Made by a program: the position numbers and the translations under genes. From Verrucomicrobiota bacterium (GTDB lineage: Bacteria > Verrucomicrobiota > Verrucomicrobiia > Limisphaerales > UBA1100), in contig JAOLZA010000028.1 of NCBI GenBank assembly GCA_028343615.1, forward strand, positions 1-34,511: DNA of 34,511 bases, given 5' to 3'. This document shows positions 25,117-33,623 of the stretch, piece after piece. The notes under the pieces were generated by a model. That model saw only the letters and a list, made by a program, of their open reading frames with translations, ran no database searches and had not been told where the DNA came from. Position 1 is the first letter of the stretch, and each line of letters opens with the position of its first letter.

Positions 25117-27798
25117 TTAAGGGATGGCTCTTAGAGTAAAGAAGCTGGTCAGCTTATTCTTCACAGGTGCATCATCAAATATTTTCTTAGTCTCCGGAAT
25201 GTGGATGTGATAGATCCGGTTCAGCCACTTATCGCCATCACCAAATCCTTTCACTTTCATAAGAACCGATTTGCGGTCTTTGTTCAACTGCACTCGCTCA
25301 ATGACGTCGGCTCGCTTATCATGCTCTGGCGATCCATAACGGCCTGTGTTGGTATAAAACCAAGACTGCACTTTCAGGTAACCTGCTAATTCATCTTCAC
25401 TCACCTTATTCGAAACCGGCTGAGTAAAATGCATTATGAATCCATCCTTGGCTGAATTCACTCTGTGAATGGCAGCTGCAATCGTCTTCCCATCATAAAT
25501 GATACGCTGCAAACTGGCTTGCTGCCCGCCAAAAGCACCCCATCCACGACCTGTTTGACCGATCAGCAAGCTGCCGTCTGGAAGGAACACCGGCCGCATC
25601 ACCCCAGACGCGAAAAAACGTGCAAATGAAACCACACAGCCCTGATCCATACCTTTCACTTTTTCGACTGTCACACGGAATAAATTTGACATGGTTTGAT
25701 CACCCAAAAACATCTGTTTTTTGTAGGGGCCAAACTTGCCGCCAGTAAGATCCCAGGCCGGATGACCGGGAGAGTTGGCAACTTTACCATGAGGGAGCCA
25801 TACGGCACCTTTACGAATTTTCTCTTTCCATTTATCAAACTTTAACTCAGGAGAATCCGGTTTCATTTTTCCTGGGAGGGACACAAGTCCTGATAAGTGC
25901 CCATAGAATTTTCCCTGTTCAAGCGGTACCACCTTCGATGAGCCCACATATTCTCCCTGATTTTCTGCGTACCAGAGGCGCCCATCCGGATCAACCCCGA
26001 GACCGGCCGGGCTACGCAACCCGGAGGCATACGGTTCAAATTTGCCTTCGGGCGTAACGCGGCAGGCCCAACCACGATAACCTCCCATTGATCCCATGTA
26101 CGGACCACCCGCACGCCACGAGGTGCGCTCGTTACCACCGTGTGAAAGGTTCAAAGCAAAATAGTAATTGCCCTTCGCATCACGTACTGGTCCATGTGCA
26201 TATTCATGATAGTTGGCGTGAAACCCATAGTCATCACACACTGTTTCAAAGAGATCTGCGCGTCCATCACCGGTGGTGTCACTCATCCGGGTCAACTCTG
26301 GCTTCTGCATAACGACAAATTTGTCACCCTTGCCGTCCTCGATCCAAACCCCAAGGGCTTCGTAGGTTCCTTCGGCAAACAATGACCATTTTCCATTCCG
26401 GATTCTCCACACGCCCGCTGAACGGGTCGCCACCACAATGGTCCCGTCTTTTGCCACCGCAATCCCTGTCGGCTCAAAGAGTTGTGACCGGCCATAAAGA
26501 TCCTTGGGCGATTCCCAATTTTCAGACGAGTATCCAGCTGGAATTTCCATGGCCTTTCGTCCCGCCTGGTTTTTGTTGGTCACAAGTGGTTGTGCCGACC
26601 AGTCTTCATCACGACCAACAATCGGCCGGGCAACCAATCCTCCCACAAGTCTCGCTGAGAACTTGTAGGACGCGACTTTCGCAGGCTCCCGGGCATTTAA
26701 TAACCACTCTTCCCTTTTCAATGTGCCTCCATCCACTTTGATATCAGTGAGACCATCCGTGGACACCCTAAATTTCTGGCTATTGTTGAGTTTGCCACGA
26801 ATAACAATCTCCACCCTGCCGTCATCGGTGAGCCTCACTGCCTGAGCAATTTCGTTGCGACCTACGCGAAAATGAAAGACCGGGGCGCCAGTAGTAGAAT
26901 CGATCCGGTGCCCCTTAAACTCGGCATCCGTTGAAGCCAACAACTCCGGGAAATCACGATCTTCCCAAAGCCATCTCTCAATGGCTTTGTGATCCATCAC
27001 ATCGGGCTCCTTGAATTCAAAATCAACAACGTCGCCAGAGCCTGTCATTGGTCGCAAAATACCGTCTCCCTGAATAAAGCCCCGGTTCCCCTTACCCCGC
27101 ACGGAACCTGGTCTGCCACGGCCCGAGCGTTCCTGCGTCAGATTCAGAAACCCCCCACCCCACACATTGCGCACGGACAAAACGCGAGCATCAAATGTGT
27201 AATTCATCCCGTTTGGTAATCCTACATGCAGTGCTCTCCCACTTGAGCCGCGTAGTGGTGCCCGAAAAACGCGCGTCCGTTTGGTGACCAGTATTTCGTT
27301 CGGAATCTCAATTGGATTTTTCGGAACAACCTTTTTGTCCTGCTTCATCTTCACCATAGCAGGTCCTGCCTGTCCCTCTGCAGCGAAAGTTCGTAGGAAG
27401 TGCCAGATATGTTCGACAGCCTGATCAGGTATGACTTCCTTGGCATACATCGGCATAATTTGTGGGTATGGCTTGCCCTTGATTTGGCCGCTTTCGGAAA
27501 TCGCGAGAGCATCCCACGACTTTCGAACCGAAGTCGTGTAGTATTTCTTGTCAGCTTTTATCTTGCTGCGAGCCCCCGAATCGGGATTTAGCACCTCGCG
27601 ATTCCTCGGTTTGTTCTGGAACAATCCGTATAAGTTTGGTCCGGTACGAAAAGATTTGTCATCCTTGGCAACTGCGTGACAAACCACGCACCCGTACGTT
27701 GCGAAGGCCTTTTCACCCTCTGCCACAGCATCGATTTCCTGTTGGGCCAAAACCGGAAAACTACACAAAAAGAAGATAATTAGAATTGATCTCGTCAT
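25117..27798 (-). CDS. Secreted c-type cytochrome fused to beta-propeller (PVC-type)
   Basis: About 893 residues from the ATG at 27798, which opens a signal peptide (MTRSILIIFFLCSFPVLAQQ); the ATG at 27822 adds eight residues. The heme-binding C37-V-V-C40-H41 lies in a short cytochrome c domain, with a probable Met ligand in PQIMPMYA. Next is a region of about 200 residues (ILVTKRTRVFRAPLRGSSGRALHVGLP...) found in PVC heme proteins, possibly the DUF6797 family. Then follows a six-blade NHL/sorbosone-dehydrogenase-like propeller (PTGIAVAKDGTIVVATRSAG ... DTTGDGRADLFETV) and a C-terminal beta domain. A secreted oxidoreductase acting on sugars is a reasonable inference. It is the only gene of the repeat region on the minus strand; both ends abut element copies. 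Confidence 0.85.
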   Translation of the reverse strand: MTRSILIIFFLCSFPVLAQQEIDAVAEGEKAFATYGCVVCHAVAKDDKSFRTGPNLYGLFQNKPRNREVLNPDSGARSKIKADKKYYTTSVRKSWDALAISESGQIKGKPYPQIMPMYAKEVIPDQAVEHIWHFLRTFAAEGQAGPAMVKMKQDKKVVPKNPIEIPNEILVTKRTRVFRAPLRGSSGRALHVGLPNGMNYTFDARVLSVRNVWGGGFLNLTQERSGRGRPGSVRGKGNRGFIQGDGILRPMTGSGDVVDFEFKEPDVMDHKAIERWLWEDRDFPELLASTDAEFKGHRIDSTTGAPVFHFRVGRNEIAQAVRLTDDGRVEIVIRGKLNNSQKFRVSTDGLTDIKVDGGTLKREEWLLNAREPAKVASYKFSARLVGGLVARPIVGRDEDWSAQPLVTNKNQAGRKAMEIPAGYSSENWESPKDLYGRSQLFEPTGIAVAKDGTIVVATRSAGVWRIRNGKWSLFAEGTYEALGVWIEDGKGDKFVVMQKPELTRMSDTTGDGRADLFETVCDDYGFHANYHEYAHGPVRDAKGNYYFALNLSHGGNERTSWRAGGPYMGSMGGYRGWACRVTPEGKFEPYASGLRSPAGLGVDPDGRLWYAENQGEYVGSSKVVPLEQGKFYGHLSGLVSLPGKMKPDSPELKFDKWKEKIRKGAVWLPHGKVANSPGHPAWDLTGGKFGPYKKQMFLGDQTMSNLFRVTVEKVKGMDQGCVVSFARFFASGVMRPVFLPDGSLLIGQTGRGWGAFGGQQASLQRIIYDGKTIAAAIHRVNSAKDGFIMHFTQPVSNKVSEDELAGYLKVQSWFYTNTGRYGSPEHDKRADVIERVQLNKDRKSVLMKVKGFGDGDKWLNRIYHIHIPETKKIFDDAPVKNKLTSFFTLRAIP

Positions 27799-27844
27799 GG
27801 CGCGAAGGGTTAAGGTAACCATTGGTCAACGGCAAGAAAAAATG

Positions 27845-28037
27845 ATTTTTTCCCGTTTTCATGGTAGCTACATCTCTCATAATAGTACCTCAGAATATCC
27901 AGGTAGACCTTATTCTTCGAATGTCTTACTAACGTTGGTGTGTGGAATTCTTTGTTTGAATGAATCTTTACTTTTCTCAGTATAATCAGGGAGAACAGTA
28001 GAATTGAGATGAGAATCTTCTGAACTTCACTGAATCA
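27845..28037 (+). repeat. Intergenic structured element, copy 5
   Basis: It begins inside core H (TTTTTTCCCGTTTTCATGGTAGCTA resembles the second arm and bulge of copy 2, listed here only to position 27869) and continues with a worn module 2 (27892 on), module B (GTTGGTGTGT at 27934, ATTC...GAAT) and module C (GGGAGAACAGTAGAATTGAGATGAG). It ends with the 17-nt motif TGAACTTCACTGAATCA at 28021-28037. The peptidase ATG follows 29 nt later. The 5' half of core H is missing at the junction with the cytochrome gene. Confidence 0.75.
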
Positions 28038-28066
28038 AGAAGCTAAGGTAGAATCTTGCTCCAGCA

Positions 28067-28933
28067 ATGAACTCATTCCCAATCCTTAATAGCTTTTTTG
28101 TGTTGGTGTTATTGGGTTCCTGTCTCATCCACATGCCTTTATTAGGGGCTGACAACAATCCGCCTCCACCTAAAATCCCCAAACTTGATATCCGGCTGAC
28201 TCACAAGGGATTCAAAACCGATCCCGAGAGCTTTTTGGCGGTATGCAATTCAGCCGCAATGGCTATTGCCCGCTATTATCCCAAGCGGCAGTTTAAGCCC
28301 ATCCTCATTCCCAAGGTCAATAACGGTTTCCCGGTAAAGCTGGACCAGCGCGGGCCCGAGGGTGAACCGCAGATTATGCTCAGTATTGATGATGGTTGGG
28401 GTTGGGCCCAGATCGCCTATCAGTTTTCACACGAGTTCACCCATATTCTGATTAACCATGACCAACCCCGTGCTGGCCCCAACCACTGGATCAACGAAGC
28501 CTTTTGTGAGGCGGTCTCCTATCAGTCCCTCAAGCAGATGGCCAAAGACTGGGCAAGCCACCCGCCTTACCCTAACTGGAAAGGCTACGCCAAGCACCAC
28601 AACTCCTATGCCGATAGGTATCTGGGGAAAGAAAGAAATCGGCCTGAAGGAATGGAGTTTACCGCTTGGTTCCAAAAAAACGAGAATGCCCTGCGACTGG
28701 GTAAACGGTATCCCAAGTACGACCTTTACAAATACCCAGCCTACCAGTTCTATCAGATCATCAAGGAGAACCCTGAGCAACTTGAGGCCCTTGCTTTCCT
28801 AAACTTTGGCCTGCGAAATTCGGGTATCAGCACCCGCCAATATTTGGCCCGTTGGAAAACCCTGTTACCAGCTCGGCACAAACCATTCGCTGACAAGGTT
28901 GGGGCGGTCTTTGGCTACTCCCTGCCAGACTAA
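28067..28933 (+). CDS. Secreted zinc metallopeptidase-like protein (HEFTH)
   Basis: 288 residues with a hydrophobic N-terminal signal (ends PLLGAD). The zinc motif H122-E-F-T-H126 is followed 18 residues later by N-E144-A-F-C-E148, the gluzincin arrangement in which a downstream Glu is the third zinc ligand. The rest (ASHPPYPNWKGYAKHHNSYADRY; YPAYQFYQIIKENPEQL) resembles small exported peptidase-like proteins of unknown substrate. I cannot assign a named family. Probable role: an extracytoplasmic protease or protease-fold protein. The start is supported by the 29-nt spacing from the element motif and by the signal peptide directly following. Confidence 0.75.
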   Translation: MNSFPILNSFFVLVLLGSCLIHMPLLGADNNPPPPKIPKLDIRLTHKGFKTDPESFLAVCNSAAMAIARYYPKRQFKPILIPKVNNGFPVKLDQRGPEGEPQIMLSIDDGWGWAQIAYQFSHEFTHILINHDQPRAGPNHWINEAFCEAVSYQSLKQMAKDWASHPPYPNWKGYAKHHNSYADRYLGKERNRPEGMEFTAWFQKNENALRLGKRYPKYDLYKYPAYQFYQIIKENPEQLEALAFLNFGLRNSGISTRQYLARWKTLLPARHKPFADKVGAVFGYSLPD

Positions 28934-28995
28934 TCATTTACTTAGACTACGTGCGCGGCAAGAACTTGGCAGGCCACTTGGATATTGGCACCAGT

Positions 28996-29147
28996 GATTA
29001 CACAGTTGTATCCACGAGTAATTCTTGAACTTTTTTGAGTCGAGATGTGTCTTTGGAATCGAACTCAACGAACATCACCCCCCCCCCCTTTCTTTTTTTC
29101 AAGGGGAATACGGCTATCACACTGACCATTCAGTAAAAGAAAGAGAT
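28996..29147 (+). repeat. Intergenic structured element, copy 6 (permuted order)
   Basis: Starts with segment X (GATTACACAGTTGT, 28996), shared with copy 3, and a variant of the 17-nt motif (29026-29042), followed at once by core H (29044-29122) and a worn module 2. Elsewhere the motif is the end of the element and core H the beginning, so the order here is end-then-beginning with nothing between. An 11-C run (29078-29088) replaces the second-arm stem of core H. Confidence 0.75.
29044..29122 (+). other. Core H of copy 6 (partial)
   Basis: Conserved landmarks: GATGTGT, the GGAATCGAAC loop region with CTCAACGAACATC, the C-run/GGGG arm, AATACGGCT and ATCACAC. The outer 5' strand no longer pairs well with ATCACAC and the first arm carries a mismatch, so this copy looks degenerate or truncated at its 5' edge. 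Confidence 0.5.
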
Positions 29148-29283
29148 AAGAAGATGTTCACCCTGAGAAATCATGATGATTTTTTGAATTGCACCTGCTG
29201 TAACGATCAATCCGTAATCATACGCAATTAAATCAGCATTGCTCCCGTTTCCTTTGGGAACTATCATCAGCCAACCTTTTACT

Positions 29284-30246
29284 ATGATCGCATTCTGTAA
29301 ACGAATCTCGGAAGCAAGCTGGTTTTCCTACTTTATTTTTGGCGTCATCATTGCCGCCGGCGTAGTGGTAGGGCTGCAAACCTATAAGGAATTTGAAGCG
29401 GAGCATCACGTGCTCCTTTCGTTCCTGGACACAATTATCCTTGGAGTTTTTGCGCTGGAAGTGTTGATCAAAATTATTGCTGAAGGCAAAACGCCTTGGA
29501 GATACTTTTTGGACCCTTGGAACGTCTTTGATTTTACGATAGTGGCAGTATGCTTGTTGCCAATTCAAAATAATGAGTTTGTCGCTGTGCTCCGACTGGC
29601 TCGCGTATTACGAGTCATGAAACTAGTGTCGGCCATCCCCCGCCTTCAGATACTGGTCGGGGCCGTTCTGAAAAGTATTCCATCGATAGGGTATGTTTCT
29701 CTTCTGGCAATGTTACTTTTTTATATTTATGGCTGTATGGGCACCTTTATTTTTAGCGAAAATGATCCAGCTCATTTTAGAAATCTGCAGATTTCAATGC
29801 TATCGCTTTTTCAAGCATTGACCCTCGAAGACTGGGCTGACCTCATGTACATCAACATGTATGGTAGCGCCAATTATGGCTACGATGATGCTACCTACGC
29901 TGCACTGGCCAATATTGGGATCGAAAAATCCAGTATCGTCTCCAAAGAATCTCCTATTGTTGCATGTCTGTTTTTTCTTAGTTTTATTGTAACAGGTGCC
30001 ATGATTGTTCTTAATCTGTTCATTGGTGTGGTGCTAAGCGGCATGGAAGAAGCCAAAAAAGACCAGGCTCTTGATGATGCCTTAAAAAGGCGAAATTCTA
30101 GTGATATCGACATAAAGGAGGAAATATTGATAATGGAGGATCAACTCAAGGAAATGAGTGAGAAATTGAGTCAGAATCTGCTTATCCTAAGTAAAAGAGT
30201 GAAAGAAAATTCGGATAACATCAATAAAATCACAAATGATGGATAG
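29284..30246 (+). CDS. Voltage-gated cation channel (NaChBac family) with Ca-type filter
   Basis: 320 residues from the ATG at 29284; a TTG at 29239 would add 15 residues. Six membrane segments: S1 about 13-32, S2 46-66, S3 78-93 (PWNVFDF), S4 with R104, R107, R110 and K113 every third residue, S5 about 135-157, S6 about 225-253 with the conserved N244. The pore (LQISMLSLFQALTLEDWAD) matches bacterial sodium channels, but the selectivity filter T180-L-E-D-W-A-D186 carries extra acidic residues; NaChBac itself has TLESWAS. An unusually long loop of about 35 residues separates the pore from S6. The C-terminus (about 275-315) is a predicted coiled coil as in the tetrameric family. Family assignment is firm; ion selectivity is inferred. 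Confidence 0.93.
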   Translation: MIAFCKRISEASWFSYFIFGVIIAAGVVVGLQTYKEFEAEHHVLLSFLDTIILGVFALEVLIKIIAEGKTPWRYFLDPWNVFDFTIVAVCLLPIQNNEFVAVLRLARVLRVMKLVSAIPRLQILVGAVLKSIPSIGYVSLLAMLLFYIYGCMGTFIFSENDPAHFRNLQISMLSLFQALTLEDWADLMYINMYGSANYGYDDATYAALANIGIEKSSIVSKESPIVACLFFLSFIVTGAMIVLNLFIGVVLSGMEEAKKDQALDDALKRRNSSDIDIKEEILIMEDQLKEMSEKLSQNLLILSKRVKENSDNINKITNDG

Positions 30247-30447
30247 TATTCTGATTTTGATTAAAACCGCACCCCCTGTTTTTTTGATACGGCTCTAATT
30301 CTATAAATCCCGTTGCATCTATTCCGCTGATGCTTAGAAGTTCCCCGAAGGCTTAGGAATTGAATGTATCGGGTGATGGGTACCGAGCTCAATACTCCCG
30401 TTGCCTTTTCTCTGTGCTCCCCGTGTCCTTATGGTTAAACTTTCCCT

Positions 30448-31623
30448 ATGAAGTCTTCTGTATTTGTCGTAGCCTTTTTGTTGCCATTTTGCGTTATTTC
30501 CGCCGAACAAAATCGCAACATCATCGCGCGTGGTAGCTACGCCAATAGTCAGCTGCAGTTTGAGAAAAACAAAACGGGACGCGTGGCGTTCATGGGTGGC
30601 TCCATCACCCAGATGAATGGGTACCGGCCAATGGTTGCCAGCTGGCTTACGAAGCGGTTTTCCAAAACGAAGTTTGAATTCGTCAATGCCGGTATCTCCT
30701 CTACCTGTTCAACAACCGGTGCCTTTCGGTTGGAATCAGAAGTCTTGGCTAAGGGACGCGTCGATCTCTTCTTTATCGAGTTTGCCGTGAACGATGATCA
30801 GGATGCCAGTCATACTTCACGTGAATGTGTGCGAGGGCTGGAGGGCATCATCCGTCAGGCGCGTAAGACGCAGTCGAATATGGATATCGTCGTTACCCAC
30901 TTTGTGAACCCGGGCATGCTCGAGCAGTTGCGGGCAGGGAAGATTCCTTTATCAATGGCGGCCCACGAAAAAGTACTCAAGGCCTACAATGTGTCGACCA
31001 TCTTCCTTGCGCGCGAAGTGGCTGACCGGATTGAAGCGGGCAAACTCACCTGGCAAGTATTTGGTGGCACCCATCCCAAACCGGCCGGTAACGCGATTGC
31101 TGCAGAAATGATCGCGCAATTGCTGGCTTCGTCGTGGGGTAAACCGATGCTCAAGGAGCCTTCTCCGCACGCAATGCCAATTAAGCCAGTCGATGTCGGC
31201 AGTTATTTCAAGGGTCGCTTTTTGTTGCCCTCAGGCAGTGCCAATCAGAACTGGTCCTGGGAGACTCCTGATTGGAAAAAGATTCCGGGTGGATTCCGCA
31301 GTAACCCTTTTGGCGGCATGAAACTTTTAACTGCGACAAAAGCAGGCCACGAGACGACTCTTAAATTCGAGGGTCGGGCTCTGGGTGCCTATGTACTGGC
31401 AGGTCCCGATGCGGGTACTTTGGAAGTGAGTATTGATGGTGGACAATGGAAGCGGGTGGATTTATACCACCACCACAGTCGCGGCCTGCATTATCCACGT
31501 ACGGTCATGTTCGCAGCCGACCTCAAGGCGGGTGAGCACACGGCGAAGATTCGGTTGAGTAAAAAATCCAATTCCAAGAGCAAAGGCACCGCCGCACGTA
31601 TTCTGCAATTCACGGTGAACTAA
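30448..31623 (+). CDS. Secreted SGNH hydrolase with C-terminal beta domain
   Basis: 391 residues with a signal peptide (MKSSVFVVAFLLPFCVISAE). SGNH blocks: FMGGSIT (G-G-S instead of G-D-S, nucleophile S52), NAGISST (G82), FAVND (N115) and GGTHPKPAG (H209). A beta-rich C-terminal region (about 240-391, with PDAGTLEVSIDGGQWKRVDLY) probably binds carbohydrate. This GGSIT subgroup is common in Verrucomicrobiota next to glycan-degrading genes, and an acyl-sugar esterase role is likely. It is the first gene of a run with almost no spacing: the oxygenase ATG follows its stop directly. The 201 bases before it hold no gene and no element copy. Confidence 0.85.
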   Translation: MKSSVFVVAFLLPFCVISAEQNRNIIARGSYANSQLQFEKNKTGRVAFMGGSITQMNGYRPMVASWLTKRFSKTKFEFVNAGISSTCSTTGAFRLESEVLAKGRVDLFFIEFAVNDDQDASHTSRECVRGLEGIIRQARKTQSNMDIVVTHFVNPGMLEQLRAGKIPLSMAAHEKVLKAYNVSTIFLAREVADRIEAGKLTWQVFGGTHPKPAGNAIAAEMIAQLLASSWGKPMLKEPSPHAMPIKPVDVGSYFKGRFLLPSGSANQNWSWETPDWKKIPGGFRSNPFGGMKLLTATKAGHETTLKFEGRALGAYVLAGPDAGTLEVSIDGGQWKRVDLYHHHSRGLHYPRTVMFAADLKAGEHTAKIRLSKKSNSKSKGTAARILQFTVN

Positions 31624-32652
31624 ATGGTCGATGCCGCTCCCAGACAGCCTCTGGATCATCCCTCATTGTGGCGGGGGCAGGATCTGCGCGCGCGTGCTGA
31701 TTGGGAAATCAATTTCACCGAGCCCGAGATTGAGGAACTTCTCTTGGCTTCGGACTCCTGCGCTGACACGCCTGCGGAGGAGATTGAATTAACTGACATC
31801 GAGCTTCCACAGCTGGCTTCGCGACTGGCCCGTGTACAGCACGACCTAGAGCATGGATCAGGCGCGGTTTTTATGCGGGGATTACCGGCGGGCGATCTTG
31901 ATCAGGCGGCACTGGCGCGTGTCTTTTGGATTATCGCGGCGCATCTGGGATCACCGCTCTCACAGAGTGCGGAAGGTGAGCTGATTTTCAGCGTGGCTGA
32001 TGCGGGTTACGCCCCTGATGATCCGCGGACGCGTGGGCCTAATACGCGGCGCAAGCTCAGCTATCATACTGATCGCTGTGATGTGATTGGTTTCTGCTGT
32101 CATCGGCAGGCCAAGAGCGGCGGGGAAAACCGCATTGTTAGCTCCATGGCACTCTACAATGAGATCCTGAAGCAGCGACCCGATTTGCTGGCGGTGTTGT
32201 GTGAGCCCTTCTATTACCTGCGCCATACCGTTGATGGCGGTAATGACAAGCCGTGGTGTCAGCAGCGGGTTTTTTCATTTTGTGAAGGCCACTTTGCCGC
32301 AAACCTGCTGCGGGTACTGATTAACCGCGCCCATGCCCATCCGGATTTACCGGATTTAACCGCTCAACAGGTGGAGGCGTTGGATCTGGTCGAGACGTTG
32401 GCTGATGATCCGCACCTGCATTGTAGTTTTCGGCAGGAACCCGGTGACCTCTTTTTTGTAAACAATTGGGTGAACCTGCATCGCCGGACGGAGTTTGAGG
32501 ATTGGCCCGAGCCGGATCGTCGCCGGCACATCCTGCGCATTTGGCTATCGATGCCCAACAGCCGGCCGCTTGACCCGTTGTTTGCCGACAACTACGGTTC
32601 GGTAGAGGCCGGTGCCCTGCGTGGGGGAATGAAGGCAAAGGTGGAGAATTGA
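31624..32652 (+). CDS. TauD/TfdA-type Fe(II)/2-oxoglutarate oxygenase
   Basis: 342 residues, no signal peptide, so cytoplasmic. The iron-binding facial triad is visible: SYH148TD150RCD and NLH286RRTEFED, with R305 (RRHILRIWLS) placed to bind 2-oxoglutarate. These spacings fit the TauD/TfdA/gamma-butyrobetaine hydroxylase superfamily. The substrate is unknown; candidates in the family include taurine, carnitine precursors and amino acids. It begins at the base after the stop of the SGNH hydrolase and is followed 4 bp later by the esterase gene, so the three are one transcript. No recognisable ribosome-binding site except a GGTG 8 nt upstream; translational coupling is likely. Confidence 0.88.
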   Translation: MVDAAPRQPLDHPSLWRGQDLRARADWEINFTEPEIEELLLASDSCADTPAEEIELTDIELPQLASRLARVQHDLEHGSGAVFMRGLPAGDLDQAALARVFWIIAAHLGSPLSQSAEGELIFSVADAGYAPDDPRTRGPNTRRKLSYHTDRCDVIGFCCHRQAKSGGENRIVSSMALYNEILKQRPDLLAVLCEPFYYLRHTVDGGNDKPWCQQRVFSFCEGHFAANLLRVLINRAHAHPDLPDLTAQQVEALDLVETLADDPHLHCSFRQEPGDLFFVNNWVNLHRRTEFEDWPEPDRRRHILRIWLSMPNSRPLDPLFADNYGSVEAGALRGGMKAKVEN

Positions 32653-32656
32653 TTTT

Positions 32657-33559
32657 ATGAGACTACTTGCAACCGGATTAATTCTGATCTTGGCCGGCGT
32701 GTTGGTCGCGCAGGATGCGCCAAAGAAAAAAGTGCGGCCGCCCTTCAAGTGGGTCAACAAGCTCCCTGCAAATGCGCCCAAGGAGGTGCGGCACGCCACC
32801 TTCAGGAGCCCTTCGATGGGAGTGGAGGTGGGTTACTGCATTTATCTACCAGCGCAATATGCGGCGAACAAAAAAAAGCGGTTTCCGGTGGTCTACTATT
32901 TGCACGGTGGGCGGCCCGGTAGCGAGATCAAGAGCATAAAACTAGTGCCTTGGATTCATGAGGCCATGAAAGCAGGCAAGGTGGCACCGGCACTTTATGT
33001 TTTTGTTAATGGGGGCCCGGTGAGTCACTACAATATGGGGAAGAAAGGCCAGATGGGTGAGGATGTCTTCATCAAGGAGCTGATCCCGCACGTGGATGCA
33101 ACCTACCGCACCATCCCGGGGCGCAAAGGGCGGGGGCTGGAGGGTTTCTCACAGGGCGGGCGCGGCACTGCGCGCATTATGTTTCGCCATCCGCACCTTT
33201 TTGTTTCAGCAGCGCCCGGTGGGGGCGGTCATACGACGGAGAAAAGGATCTCTGAGGAAGGAGGCCGCGAGAGTGATAAGCTGATTTTTGCGGAGGGCTA
33301 CAATACATGGGATCTGGCCCGGAAATATGGACGCAACCCCAAGCCCAAACTCAATATTTTGGTTCATGTGGGTAGCAAGGGATTTAATTACCAGAACAAC
33401 ATCGAGTGGATGGAGCACTTGAAGCAACTCAAGATTCCATTTGATCACCTTATTATTCCCGATGCTCCGCATAGTGCCACAAAGATATATGAGAAAAAGG
33501 GATTACAGATCATGCGTTTTCATGCCGCTAATTTTAAAAAGGCACTCTCCAGCAAGTAG
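32657..33559 (+). CDS. Secreted alpha/beta-hydrolase-fold esterase
   Basis: 300 residues with a signal peptide (MRLLATGLILILAGVLVAQD). Oxyanion-side HGG in VVYYLHGG (about 79-85), nucleophile elbow G163-F-S165-Q-G-G and catalytic His in DAPH272. This is the esterase-D/feruloyl-esterase-like part of the superfamily, whose bacterial members remove acyl groups from polysaccharides or small esters. The acidic triad residue is not certain (near 245-250). It follows the oxygenase by 4 bp and shares a transcript with it. Confidence 0.87.
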   Translation: MRLLATGLILILAGVLVAQDAPKKKVRPPFKWVNKLPANAPKEVRHATFRSPSMGVEVGYCIYLPAQYAANKKKRFPVVYYLHGGRPGSEIKSIKLVPWIHEAMKAGKVAPALYVFVNGGPVSHYNMGKKGQMGEDVFIKELIPHVDATYRTIPGRKGRGLEGFSQGGRGTARIMFRHPHLFVSAAPGGGGHTTEKRISEEGGRESDKLIFAEGYNTWDLARKYGRNPKPKLNILVHVGSKGFNYQNNIEWMEHLKQLKIPFDHLIIPDAPHSATKIYEKKGLQIMRFHAANFKKALSSK

Positions 33560-33623
33560 CCTGCTCATCCCTTCTCCCCCAGCAGCATTTACACCCGTGC
33601 TGGTGAGGCGTAGGGTGGTGGGC

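Noticed and set aside
21004..29147. Integron attC sites and a classical integron cassette array
   Set aside because: The element ends do not show paired RYYYAAC and GTTRRRY cores, the units are larger than usual cassettes, one gene is inverted, and no integron integrase is in the window. An integrase elsewhere in the genome cannot be excluded.
30247..30447. A seventh copy of the intergenic element after the channel gene
   Set aside because: Only a short ATACGGCT-like stretch resembles core H; none of the module 2, B or C landmarks could be found.
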